Shown here one piece after another: positions 7,052 through 14,332 of a DNA stretch of 21,302 nt. The stretch is from an uncultured Eubacteriales bacterium. Lineage in GTDB: Bacteria > Bacillota > Clostridia > Christensenellales > CAG-138. The notes beneath the pieces were generated by a model. The model did no database searches. It was not told the DNA's origin and saw only the letters and a program-made list of their open reading frames with translations. The stretch lies in contig CACXNN010000010.1 in NCBI GenBank assembly GCA_902768995.1, positions 1-21,302 on the forward strand, read 5' to 3'. The translations under genes were made by a program, and so were the position numbers. Each line of letters starts with the position of its first letter. Positions within the stretch are counted from its first letter, which is position 1.

Positions 7052-7489
7052 TTAGTCGATGGCGATGGTGCGCTTCTCCTCGATCTTCTTCTGGTCCTCC
7101 TTGGGGAATTCCAAGGTCAGGATGCCGGCGTCGTACTTGCCCTTCACGTCCTCGGCCTTTACGTCGCCGATGTAGAAGGTACGGCTGCAGGAGCCGCTGT
7201 AGCGCTCCTGGCGCAGGATCTTCTTGCCCTTGTGCTCTTCCTTGTCGAGAGACTTCTGGGCGGAGACGGTGAGGTAGCCGTCCTTCAGATCCACTTTGAT
7301 ATCTTCCTTCTTAAAGCCGGGCAGCTCGATGGCCATCTCATAGCCGGCTTCGCTTTCATGCACATCGGTCTTCATCAGATTCTTGGCGTGCTTGCCGTAA
7401 AGCTCCCGGTCCATATTGAACCAGTCCCGATCGAAATCGTTCCGCCAAAGATCATCCAACAGGTTTTCTCCGAAAATACTGGGCAACAT
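7052..7489 (-). CDS. hsp20: Small heat shock protein, Hsp20/alpha-crystallin family
   Basis: A 145-aa ATP-independent holdase chaperone that keeps unfolding proteins soluble in the cytoplasm. The N-terminal arm MLPSIFGENLLDDL is typical of clostridial Hsp20. The alpha-crystallin domain (about residues 40-135) includes AIELPGFKKEDIKVDLKDGYLTV and the signature Y-D-A-G-I-L-T-L near residue 122. A GTG at 7498 is in frame, but the ATG at 7489 is preferred because AAAGGAA lies 9 nt before it and homologues begin this way. Upstream are a consensus promoter and a CIRCE element, so the gene is probably repressed by HrcA and induced by heat. Confidence 0.93.
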   Translation of the reverse strand: MLPSIFGENLLDDLWRNDFDRDWFNMDRELYGKHAKNLMKTDVHESEAGYEMAIELPGFKKEDIKVDLKDGYLTVSAQKSLDKEEHKGKKILRQERYSGSCSRTFYIGDVKAEDVKGKYDAGILTLEFPKEDQKKIEEKRTIAID

Positions 7490-7571
7490 AGGTAACACTT
7501 CCTTTCAAATCATCCATTGTTCCGGGGCCTTGCCTTTCGTATCATGCCCCGTTCGTTTCCTTACGATGCAC

Positions 7572-7599
7572 AGTATACTCCACTTTTTAGCACTGTCAA
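7572..7599 (-). promoter_or_regulatory. Sigma-A promoter of hsp20
   Basis: On the minus strand a perfect TTGACA (7594-7599), a 16-bp spacer and TATACT (7572-7577). The -35 box and most of the spacer lie inside the CIRCE element, the expected geometry for repression. Confidence 0.8.
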
Positions 7600-7613
7600 T
7601 AGGAGAGTGCTAA
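7587..7613. promoter_or_regulatory. CIRCE operator (HrcA binding site)
   Basis: TTAGCACTG, a 9-bp spacer, then GAGTGCTAA. The consensus is TTAGCACTC-N9-GAGTGCTAA, so 17 of 18 arm positions match; only the last base of the left arm differs. It sits over the hsp20 promoter, about 100 bp upstream of the ATG. HrcA binding CIRCE normally controls dnaK and groESL operons in Firmicutes. Confidence 0.92.
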
Positions 7614-7690
7614 CTGTCAAAATTGAATCACGATCGACAAATTTCTGTCAAATTTCAGGGCCGAGACCGGTTCTGCAGGGCAAAAAGGTA

Positions 7691-7719
7691 TAGCCAAAGG
7701 CGGCGCAGGGTGGTATACT
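7691..7719 (+). promoter_or_regulatory. Predicted promoter of mscL
   Basis: TAGCCA (7691-7696), a 17-bp spacer and TATACT (7714-7719) with an extended -10 TGG before it. It shares GCCAAAGG and GTGGTA-ACTGT with the promoter at 9790-9818. Confidence 0.55.
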
Positions 7720-7751
7720 GTATCATATCCCAAGGCAAGGAGAATAAGAAC

Positions 7752-8183
7752 ATGGAAAAGAAAAAAGGCATCGTATCCGAATTCAAAGAGTTCATCATGC
7801 GCGGCAACGTGATCGACATGGCCGTGGGCGTCATCATCGGCAGCACCTTCACCAAGATCGTCACCTCCCTGGTGAACGACATCTTCATGCCCGTCATCGG
7901 CGCGCTCTTCGGCGGTATCGACTTCAACTCCCTGAAGTACGTCATCCGTCCCGCCGACGAGGCCGCCGGGGTGGAGGAGGCCGCCATCCTCTACGGCAGC
8001 TTCATCCAGAACGTGGTCAACTTCATCCTGGTGGCGCTGGTGGTGTTCCTGATCGTCAAGGGCATCAACAACCTGCGCCGCAAGAAGGAGGAGCCCGCCC
8101 CCGCGCCCGAGCCCGCCCCCGCGCCGGAGCCCTCCGAGGAAGTGAAGCTTCTAACCGAGATCCGCGACGCCCTCAAGAAGTAA
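7752..8183 (+). CDS. mscL: Large-conductance mechanosensitive channel MscL
   Basis: A 143-aa inner-membrane channel that opens under membrane tension and releases solutes during hypo-osmotic shock, working as a homopentamer. The N-terminal amphipathic segment EFKEFIMRGNVIDMAVGVIIG leads into TM1 (about 19-45, with the glycine-rich pore constriction); a periplasmic-type loop follows; TM2 is FIQNVVNFILVALVVFLIVKGIN (about 82-104). The cytoplasmic helix EVKLLTEIRDALKK closes the protein and is separated from TM2 by a Pro-Ala-Glu repeat (PAPAPEPAPAPEP), longer than in many homologues. I chose the ATG at 7752 with AAGGAG 10 nt upstream and rejected an in-frame upstream start at 7623. Confidence 0.96.
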   Translation: MEKKKGIVSEFKEFIMRGNVIDMAVGVIIGSTFTKIVTSLVNDIFMPVIGALFGGIDFNSLKYVIRPADEAAGVEEAAILYGSFIQNVVNFILVALVVFLIVKGINNLRRKKEEPAPAPEPAPAPEPSEEVKLLTEIRDALKK

Positions 8184-8193
8184 GACGCCACAC

Positions 8194-8222
8194 AAAAAAG
8201 CCCCGCATGTGCGGGGCTTTTT
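8194..8222. terminator. Bidirectional terminator between mscL and the PIG-L gene
   Basis: AAAAAGCCCCGCA and TGCGGGGCTTTTT form a perfect 13-bp inverted repeat. It lies 11 bp after the mscL stop and 12 bp beyond the end of the convergent minus-strand gene. Confidence 0.93.
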
Positions 8223-8233
8223 ATATGTGCTGC

Positions 8234-9715
8234 TTATCTCCTCCGGCGGATCACCACCACCGCCAGGGCGGCCACGAGGCCCAGGGCCAGCAGGCCGAAG
8301 ACGGCCAGCAGGACGGCGATCAGGGGGCTTTGCCCGGCGGCCGCCGGTTCAGCCGTGGGGGCGGCGGGAGCTCTGGTGGCCGAAACGGGGGCGCTCGTAG
8401 GTGCCGACGTGGCCGGGGCCGTGGGCGCCAAGGTGGGCTCTGCCGTGGGTTCCGGAGTGGGCTCCGGCGTAGGCTCGGGGGTGGGCTCAGCAGTAGGCTC
8501 GGGGGTGGGCGTAGGTGGAGGCGCCACGTAGTTCGACAGGCACTCCGGGGGAATGTTCTCTAAAAAGTCGTTTTTCTCCACGTCCTCGCCCACAGTGGTG
8601 GAATAGAGGCCGTACTTGCGGCAGTCGTACCGGTTGGATTTGAGCACGTCCAGCCAGTAGCTCCGCTGGGATTTATGGAAGGCGTAGGCTTCCTGAGCGA
8701 TCTCGAAGGCGGTCTTGCCGTTGAAGAAGCTCAGGGGTGTATCGAAATCCATCACCACCTGGTTCTTGTCGTACAAGTGGATGTACAGCTTCTTCACCTG
8801 CCAGGTGCCGTACTCCTCCGCGGATTTGGGGAACTTCTTGGGGTCCGACGCCGCCTCCACTGCCTCCCGGCAGTTTTTGCTCACCAGGCCGTGGCCGGTG
8901 GTCTGGGGGTTCTTGTATTCGTACTGGCCGTACTCGCCCATGATGTCGTGGGTAATGACCACCTCGGGCTTGAAGCGCCGGATCTCCCGGGTGATCTTCT
9001 CCGCGAACCGGAGCCGGCTCTCGTTTTCGATGACGAAGAACACGGGGAGGGTCCGCATGCCGCTGAACCAGAGGCCGTTGAGGGCCTCCGCATGCCGCTC
9101 CCGCTCCGGCACGTAGCAGTACACCACCTGGACCCGCATGCCCCGCTCCGCCGCATAGGTGGGGATGATGCCGCCCATCATGACCAGCTCGTCGTCGGAG
9201 TGGGCGGCCACCAGCATGATGTCGCACTTGTCGGGGGCCATCTCCCACAGATGGATGTTCTCCGGCACGTTGGCGGCGTCGTACACGTGCCACTCCGTGA
9301 GCCGGCAGCTGCCGCCCTCGTAGCCCTTCACCACTTCCAGCGTGATCCCATAGGCCCCTTCGGGCACCGTCAGGTACCCTCGGTCCCCCTCCCGATAGCG
9401 GACGCTGGTGCTGATGGGCTGCTTGTTCTCGTCGTAGAAGGTGTAGCGGCACTCGTCGGGGGGCACGATCCACTCCCAGTAGACGATGCCCACGGGCACG
9501 TCCGCCGTCCAGTAGATGCCGCCCTGGCTGCCGTTCTTCAGGTCCGCCCCGGTCTTGTAGCTGTTGTCGGTGAGACGGGCGGGGTAGTTGCAGAAGCCCT
9601 TCCAGTCCAGGGTGCAGCGGCTGTTGAGCATGGCGCTGCCGGCAGCCTGGGCCGGCCGGACGGACGGCAACAGGAGCATGACCAGCAGTATGAGACTCAG
9701 TATCCTCTTGCGCAT
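8234..9715 (-). CDS. Secreted, membrane-anchored PIG-L/LmbE family deacetylase
   Basis: A 493-aa envelope protein with an N-terminal signal peptide (MRKRILSLILLVMLLLPSVR..AQA), a beta-rich N-terminal domain (about 30-150) that may be a carbohydrate-binding sandwich, a PIG-L/LmbE domain (about 164-350), a Pro-Thr-Glu repeat linker (about 399-455), and a C-terminal membrane helix ending IRRRR. PIG-L enzymes remove acetyl groups from N-acetyl sugars using zinc. The motif A171-H-S-D-D-E176 matches the family P-H-x-D-D-E, with H172 and D175 as expected zinc ligands and D174 as base; H275 in TTGHG is the likely third ligand, after THDIMGEYG (about 255-263). The first residue of the motif is Ala instead of Pro. 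The ATG at 9715 follows AGGAAGAGGG. The domain probably works outside the cell on cell-wall or glycan sugars; this is inferred. Confidence 0.86.
   Translation of the reverse strand: MRKRILSLILLVMLLLPSVRPAQAAGSAMLNSRCTLDWKGFCNYPARLTDNSYKTGADLKNGSQGGIYWTADVPVGIVYWEWIVPPDECRYTFYDENKQPISTSVRYREGDRGYLTVPEGAYGITLEVVKGYEGGSCRLTEWHVYDAANVPENIHLWEMAPDKCDIMLVAAHSDDELVMMGGIIPTYAAERGMRVQVVYCYVPERERHAEALNGLWFSGMRTLPVFFVIENESRLRFAEKITREIRRFKPEVVITHDIMGEYGQYEYKNPQTTGHGLVSKNCREAVEAASDPKKFPKSAEEYGTWQVKKLYIHLYDKNQVVMDFDTPLSFFNGKTAFEIAQEAYAFHKSQRSYWLDVLKSNRYDCRKYGLYSTTVGEDVEKNDFLENIPPECLSNYVAPPPTPTPEPTAEPTPEPTPEPTPEPTAEPTLAPTAPATSAPTSAPVSATRAPAAPTAEPAAAGQSPLIAVLLAVFGLLALGLVAALAVVVIRRRR
8447..8518 (-). repeat. 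Pro-Thr-Glu coding repeat in the PIG-L gene
   Basis: Tandem degenerate units encoding PTPEP/PTAEP on the minus strand. It forms the extended linker between the enzyme domain and the membrane anchor and is low complexity in DNA as well as protein. Confidence 0.8.
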
Positions 9716-9748
9716 GGTTCCCTCTTCCTTGAAAATACCTTATCCGTA

Positions 9749-9777
9749 ACCATAGCATGATTTCCCGTTCCAGTCAA
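9749..9777 (-). promoter_or_regulatory. Predicted promoter of the PIG-L gene
   Basis: On the minus strand TTGACT (9772-9777), a 17-bp spacer and TATGGT (9749-9754) with an extended TGC before the -10. It is 34 bp upstream of the ATG at 9715 and back to back with the plus-strand promoter at 9790. Confidence 0.6.
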
Positions 9778-9789
9778 GGACGGGGCCTG

Positions 9790-9818
9790 TTGCCAAAGGG
9801 CGGCGATTGTGGTACACT
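9790..9818 (+). promoter_or_regulatory. Predicted promoter of the NlpC/P60-like gene
   Basis: TTGCCA (9790-9795), a 17-bp spacer and TACACT (9813-9818) with an extended -10 TGG. It stands 12 bp from the divergent PIG-L promoter, so both surface genes are driven from one short region. Confidence 0.6.
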
Positions 9819-9847
9819 GTCCTTACAGTATTTGTCGGAGTTTGTCC

Positions 9848-11533
9848 ATGAAGCGTGTTTTTGTTCTTTTCATCATCATCCTGATGCTGCTGGTCCCCGC
9901 TGGGGCCCTGGCGGACCGGGGCCCGGTGCTGGGGGCGTCGGAGGACCCTGCCCAAAGGAAGCTGGAGGTGGAGGATATCTCCATCGAGCTGGGCGTGATC
10001 CTCAACATCCGCATCCGGGAGCAGAATTGCAAGATGGCCGGATACTATTTCGGCAGCATCGACAAGCAGCCCAAGGAGAAGAACCACGACTGGATGGCCT
10101 ATACGGACACGTACCTGAGGACCACCAAGTTCCCCGGGAACTACTATCTCTGGCTGCGGGACACGGAGGGGAACATGTACGGCCCCACCTATGTGGAGAT
10201 GCCCCAGGTGTACAATACCTACCTGCGCATGGACAACACCAAGTTCCCCGAGGAGCCCATCTCCTCCTATCTGCCCAAGTACTGCGATTATTCCGTGGAG
10301 CAGCTCAACGAGCTCATCGCCGAGAACGTGGCCAAGGCCGGCATCTACACCCGGGAGGCGGTGGTGGTGGGCATCACGGTCCAGTTCAGCAAGCTTCAGG
10401 AGTTCGGCATCCGCATCCCCTTCTTCATGTACGGCCGCTGGCCGGTCCAGGAGAAGGGCTGGTATCTGAACCCGGACTGGGGCACCACCTACGATCCCAA
10501 GACCCAGTATGACATCATCCGGGGCAACAAATGGGCGGAGCACGAGGCGGGGACCCACTGCAACGGCTTCGTGCACTACGCCTTCCGCTTGGCAGGCCTG
10601 AACGTGCGCAACACGGGCGTCATGGGCGAGACCGGCGATATCGGCGGCGTGGGCGGCCTCCACAAGAACAAGATCGGCACCTACGAGGGGCGGCCCGGGG
10701 ACGTGCTCCAGGGCCGGACCAAGCCCAATCACCATGAGATGATCATCATCGACCGATACGACGACGATTTGGACGGGGAGAGCGACGGCTACATCGTGGC
10801 GGAGTCCAACGACGACGAGGGCGGCCAGGTCTACTGCAAGAAGCCCTTCGCCACCTACTCCAAGTTCTGCCGGGTGTTCAACATGGACGGGGTGTACTAC
10901 AATACCGCCACCCAGCAGCGGATGCTGAAATTCTGGAGCAACTACCATATCCCCATGGACGCCTGGCCGGAGTATCTCCAAAAGGCGGTCCAGGAGCACA
11001 GCCACTACACCGTGGTCTTCGAGGACGCCCTGGGCGTCCGGGAGGTCCAGGTGCCCTTCCAGGGCGTGCTGGAGGGGATGCCCGAGATCCGGGGCATGTT
11101 CGAGGGACATGCGGATGGGGCCACTTGGAGCGAGGACATCACGGGGAAGACCCTGGAGCGGAATTACATCATCCGCGCCACGTACAAGGTGCCGGTGCCG
11201 GAGGGGTTCGTGTTCGTGCCCACTCCGTCGCCCACGCCTACGCCGGAGCCCACCCCCACGCCTACCCCCACGCCGGAGCCCACGCCCACGCCGGAGCCTA
11301 CGCCCACCCCGGAGCCCACGATCCTGAAGCCCCTGGTGGAGGTGATGGACACCGCCGCCCCGGAGCTCACAGCGGCCCCTGTGCAGATCGAAGCGTCGGC
11401 CCCTGCCCAGAGCGCGACTCCTGCGGCGGCCTCTTCGGGCGGGAACGGGATGCTGCTGGTGCTGTCCGCCGCCGCGTTGATCGTGGTGGGTCTCGGCGCC
11501 GCGCTGATCGTGATCCTCCTGCGCCGCAGATGA
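9848..11533 (+). CDS. Membrane-anchored NlpC/P60-like Cys-His surface protein
   Basis: A 561-aa protein with a signal peptide (MKRVFVLFIIILMLLVPAGALA), a beta-rich domain (about 40-120), a region resembling an NlpC/P60 or CHAP hydrolase (about 220-350), a second beta-rich region (about 385-450), a Pro-Thr-Glu linker (458-491), and a C-terminal membrane helix (about 535-557) ending LLRRR. In the hydrolase-like part H237-C238-N-G-F-V-H-Y-A-F-R-L-A-G matches the D-C-S-G-F-V motif carrying the catalytic Cys, and N-H295-H296-E-M-I-I-I could hold the catalytic His. Cys-His hydrolases of this kind cut peptidoglycan stem peptides; here that role is inferred. The match is partial (His-Cys-Asn instead of Asp-Cys-Ser), so it may be a divergent family. 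The ATG at 9848 has GGAG 8 nt upstream. It is divergent from the PIG-L gene and shares its architecture. Confidence 0.78.
   Translation: MKRVFVLFIIILMLLVPAGALADRGPVLGASEDPAQRKLEVEDISIELGVILNIRIREQNCKMAGYYFGSIDKQPKEKNHDWMAYTDTYLRTTKFPGNYYLWLRDTEGNMYGPTYVEMPQVYNTYLRMDNTKFPEEPISSYLPKYCDYSVEQLNELIAENVAKAGIYTREAVVVGITVQFSKLQEFGIRIPFFMYGRWPVQEKGWYLNPDWGTTYDPKTQYDIIRGNKWAEHEAGTHCNGFVHYAFRLAGLNVRNTGVMGETGDIGGVGGLHKNKIGTYEGRPGDVLQGRTKPNHHEMIIIDRYDDDLDGESDGYIVAESNDDEGGQVYCKKPFATYSKFCRVFNMDGVYYNTATQQRMLKFWSNYHIPMDAWPEYLQKAVQEHSHYTVVFEDALGVREVQVPFQGVLEGMPEIRGMFEGHADGATWSEDITGKTLERNYIIRATYKVPVPEGFVFVPTPSPTPTPEPTPTPTPTPEPTPTPEPTPTPEPTILKPLVEVMDTAAPELTAAPVQIEASAPAQSATPAAASSGGNGMLLVLSAAALIVVGLGAALIVILLRRR
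11219..11321 (+). repeat. Pro-Thr-Glu coding repeat in the NlpC/P60-like gene
   Basis: About a dozen degenerate units of the type CCCACGCCGGAG encode PTPTPEP. A coding low-complexity tract whose copy number could vary by slippage. Confidence 0.85.
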
Positions 11534-11557
11534 TCCAGCACCTGTTTTGACGGCCTG

Positions 11558-11583
11558 GACCTGTCCTTCGGGGCAGGTCTTTT
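11558..11583 (+). terminator. Rho-independent terminator with UUCG tetraloop
   Basis: GACCTGTCC (11558-11566), TTCG loop, GGGCAGGTC (11571-11579), then TTTT. Nine base pairs with one G-U wobble close a UUCG loop. It ends the NlpC/P60-like gene. Confidence 0.88.
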
Positions 11584-11927
11584 ATCGTTTGGGGATGTAT
11601 ATTTATGGCGAAAGATAGTATATTTATGCGGACATAGAATATGCACAGTTTGTACGTAGGATGTTTACAATTCCATAAAACCTTGTTCAAATCCAACTGA
11701 TACAATGCATAACGTGGTCAATATGCGAAGGTATAAACATTCGTCCAAAGTCCCCATATGTAGACCATGCGAGGCAGAAAGCCGCAAAATGCGGTTCTGA
11801 CGCCCTCTCTTTGGAAGAAAAAACCGCAAAGAATCGGAAAATTTTTTCGCCCCAAACATAGCGCATTTCCCGGCGAAGGGGACCGAATCGCGGTGTATGG
11901 CCGGGAATAATACAAGGAGGGCCAATC
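11584..11927. other. AT-richer intergenic region with short repeats and a hairpin
   Basis: This 344-bp stretch holds no credible gene. It is visibly richer in A and T than its surroundings. It contains an 11-bp perfect direct repeat GTATATTTATG at 11597-11607 and 11618-11628, and a 10-bp hairpin with a two-base bulge at 11775-11799 (CAGAA-AG-CCGCA, AAA loop, TGCGG-TTCTG). CCGCAAA recurs near 11824. It must include the promoter of the propeller gene at 11928, but I cannot pick one with confidence. Confidence 0.55.
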
Positions 11928-13796
11928 ATGGCGACGAAAAAGAAAAAGCATAAGAAGCGCAGGCGGCTCATCATCCGCCCCCGGTTTTTCCTGGTGGTGG
12001 CGCTGTTGGTGCTGGCTTTGGGCGTTCTCGTGCTGCTCCTCGTTTCCCTCTTCTCCGGCGGCAGCACCCAGGAAGGCACGGCCGCACCCATCCAGAGCAC
12101 TGAGGGCCAAAAGAAGGGCGGCATCTTTCAATTCCTGGTGAAGGAGACCCCGACCCCCACGCCCAGCCCCACGCCGACGCCCACGCCGGTGCCCACTCCC
12201 ACCCCCACCCCCAAGCCCACGCCCCACTTCGTGGAGAACAGCAACCCCAGCCGATACGGTTACGTGCCCCATCTGCAGGTGGACGGCAAGGATGTAGACG
12301 CATCGAAGTACGTGCGGCAGGACAAGATCAGCTTCGGCGATGCTGACGAGTATGCGGCGGTGGACGGGGTGCTGACCTTCCGGGGCAACAACTACCGGAA
12401 CCTGTCCGCAGCCAAGGAGCTGAACCTGACGGAGTACAAGATGTCCGTGGTGGAGAAGGTGTCCATTGGCTCCCTGAAGAAGGGCAACCGCAGCGGCAAG
12501 GGCAGCTGGTCCGGCTGCGGCTGGACGGGGCAGCCCCTGATCGTCCAGTGGTCCGACGAGGTAAAGTCGGTCATGAACCTGTACGACTGGGCCAAGCAGA
12601 AGACCAATCTGGTGGAGGTCATCTACCCCACCGAGGACGGCCACATCTACTTCCTGGATCTGGAGACCGGGAAGAAGACTCGAGACGATCTGAACTTTAG
12701 GATGCCCTTCAAGGGCACAGGCTCTGTGGATCCTCGGGGCCTGCCGCTCCTCTACGTGGGCTCCGGCGACGAATACGAGGAGGAGGACCAGAAGTCCCGG
12801 GCCATGATCATCTCCCTGATCGACGGCCGCAAGCTATATGAGTTCGGCATCCAGGGCAAGGAGCCCTTCGCCGTCCGCAACTGGAACGCTTACGACAGCG
12901 CGCCGCTGGTGGACGAAGCCACTGACACCCTGATCTGGCCGGCGGAGACGGGGATCCTGTACACCATGAAGCTCAATACGGTCTTCGACGCCCGGGGCGG
13001 CACCATCACGGTGAATCCCTCCCATATCGTCAAGCTCCGGTACGACAGCAACAACTCCTACGATCAGATCGACAAGGCCGATTCCTCCCACAAGTGGCTG
13101 GGTTACGAGGGCAGCGCCTCCGTCTGGAACGGGTTCATCTACCTGGCGTCCAACGACGGCCTCTTCCAGTGCATCGACCTCAACACCATGCAGATCAAGT
13201 GGATCGCCGACACCAAGGACGACACCAACGCCTCCCCGGTGCTGGAGGTGATCTCGGAGACCGAGGCGTACCTGTACGTGGGCACCTCCCTTCACTTCAC
13301 CCAGGACAGCGGCCACAAGGGCGTGACCCCCTTCTTCAAGATCAACGCCATGACCGGCGAGATCGTGGGCCAGTACCAGCTGACGGTGGAGACCGTCTCC
13401 GGCGTGTCCGGCGGCATCCAGGCCACGGCGGCGGTGGGGAAGAACAACCTGAGCGATCTCGTGTTCGTGCCCTTCGCCCGCTATAACGGCAAGGACAAGG
13501 GCGTGCTGGTGGCCCTCTACAAGGACACCATGGAGGTGGCCTGGACCATGCCCATGGAGCACTACGCCTGGTCGTCCCCCGCCATCTTCTACAACAGCAA
13601 GGGCGACGGGTACCTCATCCAGGCGGACAGCGGCGGGGACATCTTCCTCATCGACGGCCGCACGGGGAACGTGCTGGACAAGATCAGCCCCACCAAGAAC
13701 GGCAGCAACTTCGAGGCCTCGCCGGCTCTCTTCGGCGATACGCTGGTGGTGGGCAGCCGGGGTGATCAGACCATCTTCTTCATCCGGTTGTCATAG
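11928..13796 (+). CDS. Membrane-anchored PQQ/WD-like beta-propeller protein
   Basis: A 622-aa type II membrane protein: a very basic cytoplasmic N-terminus (ATKKKKHKKRRR), one membrane helix (FFLVVALLVLALGVLVLLLV, about 20-41), a Pro-Thr linker (about 74-98), then an extracellular beta-propeller (about 140-622). Blade-like units recur as DGHIYFLDLETGK, DGLFQCIDLNTMQIKW, FFKINAMTGEIVGQY, KDTMEVAW and GDIFLIDGRTGNVLDK, the pattern of PQQ-like repeats in BamB-type propellers. No enzymatic motif of quinoprotein dehydrogenases is evident, so a binding or scaffold role is likelier. The ATG follows AAGGAGGGCCAATC. It follows the NlpC/P60-like gene but a terminator and 394 bp separate them. I do not recognise a named gene. 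Confidence 0.85.
   Translation: MATKKKKHKKRRRLIIRPRFFLVVALLVLALGVLVLLLVSLFSGGSTQEGTAAPIQSTEGQKKGGIFQFLVKETPTPTPSPTPTPTPVPTPTPTPKPTPHFVENSNPSRYGYVPHLQVDGKDVDASKYVRQDKISFGDADEYAAVDGVLTFRGNNYRNLSAAKELNLTEYKMSVVEKVSIGSLKKGNRSGKGSWSGCGWTGQPLIVQWSDEVKSVMNLYDWAKQKTNLVEVIYPTEDGHIYFLDLETGKKTRDDLNFRMPFKGTGSVDPRGLPLLYVGSGDEYEEEDQKSRAMIISLIDGRKLYEFGIQGKEPFAVRNWNAYDSAPLVDEATDTLIWPAETGILYTMKLNTVFDARGGTITVNPSHIVKLRYDSNNSYDQIDKADSSHKWLGYEGSASVWNGFIYLASNDGLFQCIDLNTMQIKWIADTKDDTNASPVLEVISETEAYLYVGTSLHFTQDSGHKGVTPFFKINAMTGEIVGQYQLTVETVSGVSGGIQATAAVGKNNLSDLVFVPFARYNGKDKGVLVALYKDTMEVAWTMPMEHYAWSSPAIFYNSKGDGYLIQADSGGDIFLIDGRTGNVLDKISPTKNGSNFEASPALFGDTLVVGSRGDQTIFFIRLS
12148..12226 (+). repeat. Pro-Thr coding repeat in the beta-propeller gene
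   Basis: Cytosine-rich degenerate units (CCCACGCC type) encode PTPTPSPTPTPTPVPTP. It is the third Pro-Thr linker in three consecutive large genes. Confidence 0.8.
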
Positions 13797-13809
13797 TGAC
13801 TGCTGATAC

Positions 13810-13839
13810 AAGCGCCTCGTTAGAGAACGGGGCGCTTTT
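13810..13839 (+). terminator. Terminator after the beta-propeller gene
   Basis: AAGCGCCTCGTT, AGAG loop, AACGGGGCGCTT then TT: 12 bp with one wobble. The acetyltransferase gene begins only 26 bp later and has no visible promoter in that gap. Nearly the same hairpin recurs at 14333-14360. Confidence 0.85.
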
Positions 13840-13865
13840 CCTACCCAAAAGGAGGTAAAAACAGT

Positions 13866-14318
13866 ATGATCTGCTTAGCAGACGTCAACGAAAATAACTT
13901 CGAGGCCCTTCGGCGGCTGGACGTGGCGCCGGAGCAGCGGCGCTTTTTGGACAGCCCCCTGGGCATCCTGGCCAGGGGCTACGTGTACCGGACCCAGCGG
14001 GCCCGGGTGCTGGCCGTCCTGGCGGAGGGGGAGCCGGTGGGCTTGCTCCTGGTAAAGGATATGGACGAGGAGCCGGCCTGCTACGATCTGCAGCAGTTCA
14101 TGATCGATAGGCGCTTTCAGGGCCGGGGCTATGGGGCAGCTGCGCTGGGCCTCCTCCTGGACCGGCTGCGGCAGGAGAAAAAGTATGCGGACGTGGAGGT
14201 CTGCGTCCACCGGGAGAACGATGCCGCCCTGGCACTGTTCGAAGGGGCGGGCTTTGTGGACACCGGCTATGTGGACCCGGACGTGCCGGACTGCCTGAAC
14301 CTGATGTATCGCCTGTAA
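13866..14318 (+). CDS. GNAT N-acetyltransferase (BltD/PaiA-like)
   Basis: A 150-aa acetyltransferase. Motif A is seen as MIDRRFQGRGYGAAALGLL (R-x-x-G-x-G), followed by VCVHRENDAALALFEGAGFVDTGY as the usual C-terminal part. It is a diverged paralogue of the product of 1878-2315, with the same length, the same GILARGYVYR block and the same QFMIDRR-QG-GYG block. AAAGGAGG lies 9 nt upstream of the ATG at 13866. The gene is enclosed by two nearly identical terminators (13810-13839 and 14333-14360), so its expression probably depends on read-through of the first. Substrate unknown; polyamine or similar amine is a family-based guess. Confidence 0.88.
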   Translation: MICLADVNENNFEALRRLDVAPEQRRFLDSPLGILARGYVYRTQRARVLAVLAEGEPVGLLLVKDMDEEPACYDLQQFMIDRRFQGRGYGAAALGLLLDRLRQEKKYADVEVCVHRENDAALALFEGAGFVDTGYVDPDVPDCLNLMYRL

Positions 14319-14332
14319 AGGATGGGTATATG

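Noticed and set aside
8675..9760. A 361-aa plus-strand open frame opposite the PIG-L gene
   Set aside because: The minus-strand frame carries the AHSDDE motif and a signal peptide; this one has no recognisable feature.
9740..11110. A 456-aa minus-strand open frame opposite the NlpC/P60-like gene
   Set aside because: No start signal, no domain, and the plus-strand frame has a signal peptide and membrane anchor.
11219..11321. CRISPR-like tandem repeats
   Set aside because: Units are short, degenerate, without spacers, and encode a Pro-Thr-Glu linker in frame.
11665..11925. An 86-aa minus-strand open frame in the intergenic region
   Set aside because: It begins with TTG, has no ribosome binding site, and its residues match no family I know.
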